A DNA stretch of 64,000 bases from Demequina aurantiaca (lineage in GTDB: Bacteria > Actinomycetota > Actinomycetes > Actinomycetales > Demequinaceae): positions 62,001-126,000 of the forward strand of contig NZ_BBRF01000002.1 of assembly GCF_000975135.1 (NCBI RefSeq), in the 5' to 3' direction. The translations under genes and the position numbers were made by a program. Every line of letters begins with the position of its first letter. Position 1 is the first letter of the stretch. Below are positions 23,977-31,282 of the stretch, piece after piece. The notes under the pieces were generated by a model. The model worked only from the letters and a program-made list of their open reading frames with translations, made no database searches and was not told the DNA's origin.

Positions 23977-26322
23977 ATGAGCACAGCGTCAACGGGTTCT
24001 GAGGAGTCGGATTCAGGGGCACGTATGTCGGCTATGCAGGGCGGACCCGATGCCCAACTTAATCGTGAGCGCCAGCGTGAGTCGCTGACCAAGGTGCTCG
24101 GCGCACGTACCGCGAAGCAGTTGGCCAAGCTGTCGCTCGAAACAGTGGAAGATCTCCTGCGTCACTACCCTCGCCGCTACGGAGATCCGGGTCAACTCAC
24201 GGATATCTCACAACTCAAGGTGGGCGAGCACGTCACCGTGATGGCACAGGTGAGAACCGCAACGATTCGTACGATGCGCTCGCGCGGGGGCGCCATGCTC
24301 CAAGCCACCGTGACGGACGGCGCTCACACGCTGCAACTCACCTTCTTCGCCAAGCGCGCTGGCGTGCTACGCATGCACGAGGACAAGTTGCGTCCGGGCC
24401 GGACGGGGCTCTTCACGGGCACGGTGGGGGAGTACCGCGGCTCTCGGCAGCTCACGCATCCCGACTATCTGATTGTGGGCGTGGATGCCGCGGACGAGGA
24501 CGAGGCGGTGCTTGAGGCTTCGCGGCCCATCCCGTTCTATCCGGCGGCCGCAAGTGTGCCCACATGGCGCATCGGCCGCTCGGTTCGTACGGTGCTCGAC
24601 CCTCTGCCGGACGACTACTTCGCCGACCCCATTCCTACCTTCTTGCTGGAGCGGCACGGCCACTTCCCTCTCATCCCGAGCCTGCGCGATGTTCACATCC
24701 CAGACGACTCAGCGGCGTGGAAGCGGGGTCGGGCGCGGTTTGTCTACGAGGAGGCGCTGATTCTTCAGTCCGCCCTCGCGCGTCGGCGCGTTGCACACGA
24801 GTTGCTCACGTCGGTGGCGCGACCACGACGCGCCGATGCCATGGCGGCTGCGTTCGACGCTCGCCTGCCGTTCCCGCTCACCCAGGGGCAGAGGGAGGTG
24901 GGCGAGCAGATCGCCACGGACCTTGAGCGCAACACTCCGATGATGCGGCTTCTGCAGGGTGACGTGGGCGCGGGAAAGACCGTCGTCGCGCTGCGGGCGA
25001 TGCTGCAGGTCGTGGACGCGGGCGGCCAGGCGGCGTTGCTGGCGCCCACAGAGGTGCTCGCCGCCCAGCACCTCGTGACGCTTCGAGCACTGATGGGCCC
25101 GCTCGCCGAGGGTGGGATGCTGACCGGAGCTGCCGATGCCACGCGAGTGACGCTGCTGACTGGCTCGCAAGGCTCCAAGGCGCGGCGGGCCGCCTTGGCC
25201 GAGGCGGCATCGGGTGCGGCCGGAATTGTGGTGGGAACGCACGCACTACTCAGCGAGACTGTGCAGTTTGCGGACCTTGGGCTAGTGGTGGTGGACGAGC
25301 AGCATCGCTTTGGAGTCGAGCAACGAGACGAGTTGCGTGCTCGCGGCAACCGTCCGCCCCACATGCTGGTGATGACGGCGACACCGATTCCGCGCACGGT
25401 TGCCATGACGGTGTTCGGGGACCTCGAGACGTCGGTGTTGGCGGAGAAACCGGCGGGTCGCGCCGAGATCGCGACGCATGTGGTGCCCGCGGACAATCAG
25501 GCGTGGCTGACACGCGCGTGGAGTCGCATCCGTGAGGAGGTGGAGGCCGGGCGCCGCGCCTACGTGGTGTGCGCGCGCATCGATGGCGACACGGCGACCG
25601 AGAGCGACGACTCAGCCAACGATGCCCCCGATGTTGATGGTGCTCTCCTCGCTGCGGACGGTAGCCTCGACCTGGAGAACGGGACGCCGGCGAGCACATC
25701 GAAGACGCCGCTCGCGTCGGTCAGCGACACGGCGGCGATGCTCGGCGCTCGCCCAGAGCTTGCTGGCATCGGCATCGGGGTCATGCACGGCCGCCTGTCC
25801 GCGGAGGCGAAGGCCGAGGCGATGGGCCGCTTCGCGTCCGGCGAGACCCCCGTGCTGGTTTCCACCACGGTGATCGAGGTGGGCGTGGACGTGCCGCAGG
25901 CCACTGTGATGGTGGTGTTGGACGCCGACAATTTTGGAATCTCCCAGCTGCACCAACTCCGAGGGCGGGTGGGCCGTGCGGGCCACGACTCGCTGTGCCT
26001 GCTCATTTCGCGGGCGGAGGAGGGGTCCGTCGCCCAGGAGCGGCTTCAGGCGCTGGCGGCCACGACGGATGGGTTCGCGCTCGCGGAGACGGACTTGGAA
26101 CTGCGCCGCGAGGGGGACGTGCTGGGCGCCGCACAGTCTGGTGGACGAAACTCATTGCGCCTGCTGCGCGTGGTGCGAGACGCGAAGGTCATCGACGCCG
26201 CACGGATCGATGCGCGCGAACTGGTGGCCGACGACCCAGAACTCACGGCCTACCCCGCGTTGGCACAGGCGATCGAGTCCTGGCTCGAACCCGCGCGCGA
26301 GGACTATCTCGAACGATCCTGA
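23977..26322 (+). CDS. recG: ATP-dependent DNA helicase RecG
   Basis: A 781-residue superfamily 2 helicase that remodels stalled forks and Holliday junctions. The wedge/OB domain lies at about 60-170; Walker A is GDVGAGKT, Walker B DEQH, and the helicase C domain contains STTVIEVGVDVP and QLRGRVGRAGHDSLCLL. Between helicase motifs, about residues 540-580, there is an Asp/Ser/Ala-rich low-complexity insert with no counterpart in E. coli RecG. The start may be the ATG at 23977 or the one at 24025; the first lies two bases after the DAK2 gene. rsmD follows 25 bases on. Confidence 0.95.
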   Translation: MSTASTGSEESDSGARMSAMQGGPDAQLNRERQRESLTKVLGARTAKQLAKLSLETVEDLLRHYPRRYGDPGQLTDISQLKVGEHVTVMAQVRTATIRTMRSRGGAMLQATVTDGAHTLQLTFFAKRAGVLRMHEDKLRPGRTGLFTGTVGEYRGSRQLTHPDYLIVGVDAADEDEAVLEASRPIPFYPAAASVPTWRIGRSVRTVLDPLPDDYFADPIPTFLLERHGHFPLIPSLRDVHIPDDSAAWKRGRARFVYEEALILQSALARRRVAHELLTSVARPRRADAMAAAFDARLPFPLTQGQREVGEQIATDLERNTPMMRLLQGDVGAGKTVVALRAMLQVVDAGGQAALLAPTEVLAAQHLVTLRALMGPLAEGGMLTGAADATRVTLLTGSQGSKARRAALAEAASGAAGIVVGTHALLSETVQFADLGLVVVDEQHRFGVEQRDELRARGNRPPHMLVMTATPIPRTVAMTVFGDLETSVLAEKPAGRAEIATHVVPADNQAWLTRAWSRIREEVEAGRRAYVVCARIDGDTATESDDSANDAPDVDGALLAADGSLDLENGTPASTSKTPLASVSDTAAMLGARPELAGIGIGVMHGRLSAEAKAEAMGRFASGETPVLVSTTVIEVGVDVPQATVMVVLDADNFGISQLHQLRGRVGRAGHDSLCLLISRAEEGSVAQERLQALAATTDGFALAETDLELRREGDVLGAAQSGGRNSLRLLRVVRDAKVIDAARIDARELVADDPELTAYPALAQAIESWLEPAREDYLERS

Positions 26323-26347
26323 GGCTCGCGCGCTCTAGGCTGGGGGC

Positions 26348-26932
26348 ATGACGCGCATCATCGCAGGCACCTTCGGCGGCCGCCGTATCGCTGTGCCGCC
26401 CAAGGGGACTCGGCCCACGTCTGATCGTGTACGAGAGGCGCTCTTCAGCCGGCTCGACCACTCCAACCTGCTACGCGGCGCTCACGTGCTGGACCTTTTC
26501 GCGGGATCCGGGGGACTGGGTCTCGAGGCGCTCAGTCGCGGCGCGGCGGAAGCCACGTTTGTCGAGGCGAATAGCAGTGCGGCTCGTGTGCTTCAGTCCA
26601 ACATTCGCGAGCTCGGCGTGGGGACCAGCGCGACGCTCGTGCGCGAGCGAGTGCAGCCCTATCTGCAGCGCGGCGGCCCGTCCACCAAGGCCGACCTAGT
26701 GTTCGCGGACCCGCCCTATGACATCCCACGGGGCGAGATGGCGGACATGCTTGCCGCGCTCAAGCCGGCCCTCGCATCGGCCGCCGTGGTGGTGGTCGAG
26801 TGGTCCACCCGCGCCCCGTTGCCCGACTGGCCACACTTTCTGGTGCCGGTGGCGCGCAAGGAGTATGGCGAGACCGTGCTGCACTACGCCGAGTTCGACA
26901 AGCCCGCCGAGTTCGATGAGCCTGCGGAGTAG
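26348..26932 (+). CDS. rsmD: 16S rRNA (guanine(966)-N2)-methyltransferase
   Basis: A 194-residue SAM-dependent methyltransferase acting on 16S rRNA in the 30S subunit. Motif I is DLFAGSGGLGLEAL and the catalytic motif is DPPYD, both plain. It begins with the family sequence MTRIIAGTFGGR. The C-terminus has a short duplicated AEFDKPAEFDEPAE tail. coaD follows after 45 bases, the usual rsmD-coaD order. Confidence 0.94.
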   Translation: MTRIIAGTFGGRRIAVPPKGTRPTSDRVREALFSRLDHSNLLRGAHVLDLFAGSGGLGLEALSRGAAEATFVEANSSAARVLQSNIRELGVGTSATLVRERVQPYLQRGGPSTKADLVFADPPYDIPRGEMADMLAALKPALASAAVVVVEWSTRAPLPDWPHFLVPVARKEYGETVLHYAEFDKPAEFDEPAE

Positions 26933-26977
26933 AGCGCCAGCCAGGACTTACTCGACGGTGTGCGGTAGCGTCGAGCC

Positions 26978-27457
26978 ATGACAATCGCCGTATTTCCGGG
27001 CACATTCGACCCCATCACCCTCGGTCACGTGGACATCGCGGTGCGCGCACGCAAACTGTTCGATGAAGTCATCATCGGCGTCGCACACAACTCGTCCAAG
27101 TCGCCGCTTCTGAACGCGGAGGCGAGGCTCGACATTGCATCGGCCGTCGTCGCCCCCATCGACGGCGTGCGAGTGGAGATCGTCGACGGCCTGCTCGCCC
27201 AGTTCTGTGAGGAGCGCGGCGTGGGAGTCATCGTCAAGGGACTACGCGGGGGAGCGGACTACGACGCCGAGCTGCCAATGGCCCTCATGAACCGCTCGCT
27301 CACCGGGATTGAGAGCATTTTCATCGTGGGAGACAGCTCCCTCAGCCACGTGGCGTCATCGCTGGTGCGTGACGTCGCCAGGCATGGTGGGGACATCTCA
27401 GGATACGTTCCCGATGGCGTAGTTCCGGTGGTGGCCGACGCGCTTTCTCGCCAGTAG
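26978..27457 (+). CDS. coaD: Phosphopantetheine adenylyltransferase
   Basis: A 159-residue nucleotidyltransferase for the fourth step of coenzyme A synthesis. The TxGH-type motif is in FPGTFDPITLGHVDI, and the C-terminal SSSLVRDVARHGGD is the second ATP-binding signature. Length is standard. It is followed by a 130-base gap with the promoter of the yceD-rpmF operon. Confidence 0.96.
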   Translation: MTIAVFPGTFDPITLGHVDIAVRARKLFDEVIIGVAHNSSKSPLLNAEARLDIASAVVAPIDGVRVEIVDGLLAQFCEERGVGVIVKGLRGGADYDAELPMALMNRSLTGIESIFIVGDSSLSHVASSLVRDVARHGGDISGYVPDGVVPVVADALSRQ

Positions 27458-27489
27458 TGGGATTTGAGCCCCACGACACGGCACAGAGG

Positions 27490-27518
27490 TTGAGCAACCG
27501 CCCAACTTCCCGTAAAGT
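27490..27518 (+). promoter_or_regulatory. Probable promoter of yceD-rpmF-rnc-mutM
   Basis: TTGAGC (27490-27495) and TAAAGT (27513-27518) are separated by exactly 17 bases, a good sigma-70-type arrangement about 70 bases before the yceD start. Prediction from sequence only. Confidence 0.5.
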
Positions 27519-27586
27519 AAGTCGCTGGTCCTGCCTGTCATGGCGGGCCAAGGTCCACGAGGACTAAGGATTAGTGGGAGGCGCGT

Positions 27587-28141
27587 GTGACACACTCGCA
27601 CCGCCCTGCCGCCTCGCCGTTGACATTCTCCATGCGGGATATGTCGCGGCGCCCAGGTGCGCAGCGGATGGAATCTCTCACCTTCCCGGCCCCCGTGGTG
27701 CTTGGCACCGACGTGATTGGAGTGCCGGTCGGTGGCGACGTGGAGCTCGAGTTGAGCTTCGAGTCGGTTTCCGACGGCATTTGGGTTTCTGGTTCCGTCA
27801 AGGCGCAAGCCGTGGGGGAATGCGTACGTTGCTTGGATGAGGTTCGGCTGGATGTCGATGCCCCGGTCCAGGGAATGTTCATGTTCCCCGACTCGCAGCG
27901 CGAGGCGGACGAGGAAGAATCAGAGGATGTTTTCGAGTTCGATGGCGAGACCATTGAGCTTGAGGAAGTAGTGCGGGACGCGGTGGCGACAAGCCTGCCG
28001 TACACCCCGCTGTGTTCGCCGGATTGCCCCGGATTGTGCGACCAATGTGGCGCGCGACTCGCGGATGATCCGGACCACGAGCACGAGGTGATCGACCCGC
28101 GGTGGTCGGCACTGCAAAATTTGCGAGACAATGAAGGCTGA
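27587..28141 (+). CDS. YceD/DUF177 family protein
   Basis: A 184-residue protein of the YceD family, which precedes rpmF in most bacteria and has been linked to 23S rRNA accumulation. The conserved C-terminal half has ECVRCLDEV, then SPDCPGLCDQCGARL with four Cys that may bind zinc. The acidic centre (READEEESEDVFEFDGE) is normal. The start is GTG at 27587 after GGGAGG; rpmF begins 58 bases later. Confidence 0.88.
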   Translation: MTHSHRPAASPLTFSMRDMSRRPGAQRMESLTFPAPVVLGTDVIGVPVGGDVELELSFESVSDGIWVSGSVKAQAVGECVRCLDEVRLDVDAPVQGMFMFPDSQREADEEESEDVFEFDGETIELEEVVRDAVATSLPYTPLCSPDCPGLCDQCGARLADDPDHEHEVIDPRWSALQNLRDNEG

Positions 28142-28199
28142 ACCAATACTGGTTTGACCGATACACGGGGATTTTTCCCAAGACAGAGATGAGTTAATC

Positions 28200-28394
28200 G
28201 TGGCAGTTCCGAAGCGCAAGATGTCGCGCAGCAACACCCGTGCGCGCCGTTCGCAGTGGAAGACCACCCCGTCGAACACCGCAACGTGCCCCTCGTGCAA
28301 GGCTCTCAAGCTGACGCACGTCGCATGCCCCTCGTGTGGCGCCTACAACGGCCGCCAGTACGCCGAGGCGCTGCGCACCGAGCACGAGGGCTAA
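28200..28394 (+). CDS. rpmF: 50S ribosomal protein L32
   Basis: A 64-residue ribosomal protein beginning [16 protein letters not shown], with a zinc ribbon CPSC...CPSC (the zinc-binding form). The start is GTG at 28200. Both L28 and L32 in this window are C+ zinc forms. It lies between yceD and rnc. Confidence 0.96.
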   Translation: MAVPKRKMSRSNTRARRSQWKTTPSNTATCPSCKALKLTHVACPSCGAYNGRQYAEALRTEHEG

Positions 28395-28424
28395 AGGTTG
28401 CGCCGTGAGGCGCAGGGTGAGTCA

Positions 28425-29192
28425 ATGAATATCCCAGGGCAGGCTGCGGCTGATGCTTTGGTGAAGCGGTTGGGTGTATCAATCGACCCCGATTTGCTCG
28501 TATTGGCGTTGACTCACCGTTCTTTCGCTTACGAGGCCGGCGGACTTCCCACCAACGAGCGCCTGGAGTTTCTGGGCGATTCGGTGCTGGGCATTGTCGT
28601 CACCAACAAGCTGTACCGCTCGCATCCCGATCTTCCCGAGGGTGACCTCGCGAAGATGCGGGCCGCGAGCGTGTCGCAAAAGGCACTCTCAGTTGTTGCC
28701 CGTGACGTTGGCCTGGGCCCGTGCATTCTGCTCGGCAAGGGTGAGCGCGCCACCGGCGGCGCGGACAAAGACTCGATCCTCTGCGACGGCCTCGAGGCAA
28801 TCTTTGGAGCCATCTACCTGACGCACGGCATCGAGGTGGCCACCGACGCGATCCTGCGCATGGTGGGCCCCACGCTCGACGCCGCTGCGAACTCGGGTGT
28901 CGCGCTCGACTGGAAGACTTCTCTGCAAGAGGCCAGCGCCGAGCGCGGCCTCGGCAGCCCCGTCTACGAGGTCGTGGGCAGCGGCCCCGATCATGAACGA
29001 AGCTTCATCGCCACCGTGCTGATCGCCGGCGAGGCGCGTGGCACCGGCAAGGGCAGCGCAAAGAAGCACGCCGAACAGGATGCGGCTGCAGCCGCCTATG
29101 CAGCGCTCATCGCCGCCGATGCTGCGGCCTCCGGCACCACGCCTGCAGCCGATGCTGTGGTCGGCGACGTTCCTCCCTCGCCCACGCAGTAG
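28425..29192 (+). CDS. rnc: Ribonuclease III
   Basis: A 255-residue double-strand-specific RNase that processes rRNA precursors and structured mRNAs. The catalytic signature NERLEFLGDSVLG carries the Glu/Asp metal ligands; the double-strand-binding domain is at about 165-235 (SAKKHAEQDAAAAAY). The ATG at 28425 follows AGGGTGAG and gives the family start; earlier in-frame codons overlap nothing useful. The Ala-rich C-terminal tail is not conserved. mutM begins 14 bases later. Confidence 0.95.
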   Translation: MNIPGQAAADALVKRLGVSIDPDLLVLALTHRSFAYEAGGLPTNERLEFLGDSVLGIVVTNKLYRSHPDLPEGDLAKMRAASVSQKALSVVARDVGLGPCILLGKGERATGGADKDSILCDGLEAIFGAIYLTHGIEVATDAILRMVGPTLDAAANSGVALDWKTSLQEASAERGLGSPVYEVVGSGPDHERSFIATVLIAGEARGTGKGSAKKHAEQDAAAAAYAALIAADAAASGTTPAADAVVGDVPPSPTQ

Positions 29193-29206
29193 CGCGGCAG
29201 TTAGAC

Positions 29207-30193
29207 GTGCCCGAACTTCCCGAGGTCGAGACCGTGAGGGTGGGTCTCGAGCGCCTGATCGCGGGCGCAGTGATCGCGGACGTCGACATTCGTCGTGACT
29301 CCTGCGTGCGGCTGCTTCCCGGCGGGCCTCAGGAATTCCGTGCGACGGTGACAGGACAGCGCATCGTGGAGGCCGCACGCCGCGGCAAGTTCATGTGGCT
29401 CACGCTGGTACCGGCGGACGGCGCCGATGACATCCCACGCGAGGCGCTCTCCGTTCACCTGGGGATGTCCGGCCAGTTTCGGGTACACGAGGGTCCTTGG
29501 GTCGATGCCCCCGAGCCGCACTCACATTGCCGCGCGCGGATCTCGCTGCGCAGAGACGACGGCGCCCAGTTGACGGCGGACTTCCTGGACCAGCGCACGT
29601 TCGGCTACCTTCACGTGGAGCCGTTGGTCCCGACCCCAGGCCTAGACACCGATACCCGCCCCAATCGCGAGGCATCTGACGACGCAGTGCCGGCCGGCGC
29701 GGGTACCACGTGGTCGCTGTTGCCCGCATCGGTGGCGCACATCGGCCGCGACGCGTTGGACCCAAACCTGGATGCCGTGGTCGCGTTAGGTCTCTGGCGG
29801 CGCGGGTCACGCGGCATCAAACAGGTCTTGCTCGACCAGACGCTCGTCAGTGGCATCGGCAACATCTATGCGGATGAGGCGTTGTGGGCCGCGCGAGTCC
29901 ATCCGGAGCGGCCCGCGCACGCAGTCACGCGCGCCACATCACAGGAGTTGCTCACGGCGGCCCGCCACGTGATGACCAGTGCGCTCGCTCAGGGCGGCAC
30001 CAGTTTTGATGCCCTATACGTGAACGTCAATGGCGAATCCGGGTATTTCTCGCGCTCCCTCGAGGCGTATGGGCGCGAAGGCGAGCCGTGTAGCCGGTGC
30101 GGGACGGCACTGCTCCGCCAGAGCATCGGCGGCAGGTCGACTCATTGGTGCCCACGGTGCCAACGTCGGTGGTCCGGGCGCCGAGCGCGGTAG
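29207..30193 (+). CDS. mutM: Formamidopyrimidine-DNA glycosylase (MutM/Fpg)
   Basis: A base-excision repair glycosylase/AP lyase that removes 8-oxoguanine and ring-opened purines. It begins PELPEVETVRVGLE, with catalytic Pro2 and Glu3 after removal of the first residue. The helix-two-turn-helix is around ISGIGNIYADEALW, and a zinc finger closes the protein (CSRCG ... CPRCQRR). At 328 residues it is longer than usual (about 270-290); the extra part is a Pro/Asp/Ala-rich loop near residues 143-165. The start is GTG at 29207. The response regulator gene begins nine bases after its stop. Confidence 0.94.
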   Translation: MPELPEVETVRVGLERLIAGAVIADVDIRRDSCVRLLPGGPQEFRATVTGQRIVEAARRGKFMWLTLVPADGADDIPREALSVHLGMSGQFRVHEGPWVDAPEPHSHCRARISLRRDDGAQLTADFLDQRTFGYLHVEPLVPTPGLDTDTRPNREASDDAVPAGAGTTWSLLPASVAHIGRDALDPNLDAVVALGLWRRGSRGIKQVLLDQTLVSGIGNIYADEALWAARVHPERPAHAVTRATSQELLTAARHVMTSALAQGGTSFDALYVNVNGESGYFSRSLEAYGREGEPCSRCGTALLRQSIGGRSTHWCPRCQRRWSGRRAR

Positions 30194-30202
30194 CATCGAG
30201 CC

Positions 30203-30820
30203 ATGCCCGACATTACCGTGATGGTCCTGGACGACCACGAGGTTGTCCGCCGTGGAATCTGCGACATCCTGGAGCGTGCCGACGGCATCGAAGTGGTGGC
30301 TGAAGCAGCGACCGTGGCGCAGGCGATCCGTCGCGCGGATGCGGTGAAGCCGCAGGTGATCCTGTCGGATCTCCGCCTTCCCGATGGCACCGGGTTGGAC
30401 GTCGTCGAGCACGTCCGGAGTTCGCTGCCGGACACCCGTATCGTGGTCCTCACGAGTTACGATGACGATGGCGCCAAGGCCGCTGCCCGCGCCGCCGGTG
30501 CCGACGTGTTCCTCGCCAAGACGGCATCGTCGGCGCAGATGCTTCAGGCGGTGCGCGACGCGGCCTCGGGACGCGAGCACGGCCAGCACATCTCGGTGCA
30601 CGAGGACGACGACATCGCCTCGTTGACGCCCATGGAGCGGCGTGTGCTTGAGAAGGTGGGGGAGGGGCTCTCCAACCGCGAAATCGCGGACGCCTTAGGC
30701 GTCGCCGAGAAGACTGTCAAGAATCACGTCACTGCTGTCCTCGCCAAAATGGGACTGCAGCGGCGCACGCAGGTGGTTGCGTGGGCGACCGCCAAGCGCA
30801 GCCAGGCCTTCGACGGTTAG
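30203..30820 (+). CDS. NarL/LuxR-family response regulator, DevR/DosR-like
   Basis: A 205-residue two-component regulator. The receiver domain (1-120) has the acidic pair DDH, phospho-acceptor Asp56 in SDLRLPDGTG, the LTSYDDD switch strand and a Lys in FLAKTAS. The LuxR DNA-binding domain (about 140-200) reads VGEGLSNREIADALGVAEKT and LAKMGLQRRTQ. It resembles mycobacterial DevR/DosR closely at the start (VLDDHEVVRRG), the Asp loop (RLPDG) and the recognition helix (AEKTVKN). No kinase adjoins it; the DevS-like kinase at 38198-39823 is the likely partner (inference). It sits nine bases behind mutM, possibly by operon extension. Confidence 0.9.
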   Translation: MPDITVMVLDDHEVVRRGICDILERADGIEVVAEAATVAQAIRRADAVKPQVILSDLRLPDGTGLDVVEHVRSSLPDTRIVVLTSYDDDGAKAAARAAGADVFLAKTASSAQMLQAVRDAASGREHGQHISVHEDDDIASLTPMERRVLEKVGEGLSNREIADALGVAEKTVKNHVTAVLAKMGLQRRTQVVAWATAKRSQAFDG

Positions 30821-31152
30821 CGATACGGCGACCAGTAGGTCGAGTTCGCGGAAGTAGTTGCGCGCGAAATCTGACCCCAAGCGCCGCCCCGTGAGAGTGC
30901 CGCACGATCTTGCTGGCACGCGTCAAGCGACCAGCCGCATGGTCGAGAGATCGTTATGTCGGCGTTCGTCAAAAGTTGGCGCGTTGGGCGTGTCGGCGTC
31001 GTCGCCGCGTTGTCGAAACGCTTCCGCGAATCTACCTCTATTCGCTCAATTATCAGGGAATATGTTCTCCTAGGTCCGCCATGAGCGTCGTCTCTTATCA
31101 CGACAGGCACTTTTGCGCCCGACTTCAACAATTGAAAGATAACAATATTTGG

Positions 31153-31168
31153 TTTGTGTTGACACAAA
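31153..31168. promoter_or_regulatory. Inverted repeat overlapping promoter of the large surface protein
   Basis: TTTGTG and CACAAA are perfect inverted arms around TTGA, so the repeat covers the predicted -35 box (31159-31164). Such a position would let a dimeric repressor block RNA polymerase. The regulator is unknown. Confidence 0.5.
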
Positions 31169-31187
31169 ACATATTGCTCCGTAGCGT
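31159..31187 (+). promoter_or_regulatory. Predicted promoter of the large surface protein
   Basis: A perfect TTGACA (31159-31164) is followed after 17 bases by TAGCGT (31182-31187), a weak -10. It lies about 95 bases before the GTG at 31283. The -35 is embedded in an inverted repeat. Confidence 0.4.
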
Positions 31188-31282
31188 GACGGCCAATGAC
31201 CTGGCACGAGTTGTGTCCTCGTCATATCCGATGCAGTTGACGCGGTGCCGCAAAGACGCGGCGCTCGAGAGGAAGATATTCC

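Larger units (their letters stand above)
30821..31282. other. Intergenic region, AT-rich in its second half
   Basis: About 460 bases without a convincing gene. From about 31020 to 31200 the composition is clearly richer in A and T than the surroundings. It contains a partial match to the cellulase operator (CGAAACGCTTCC at 31014-31025), an inverted repeat TTTGTG-TTGA-CACAAA (31153-31168) and a likely promoter. It is the control region of the large surface protein gene that follows. Confidence 0.55.
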
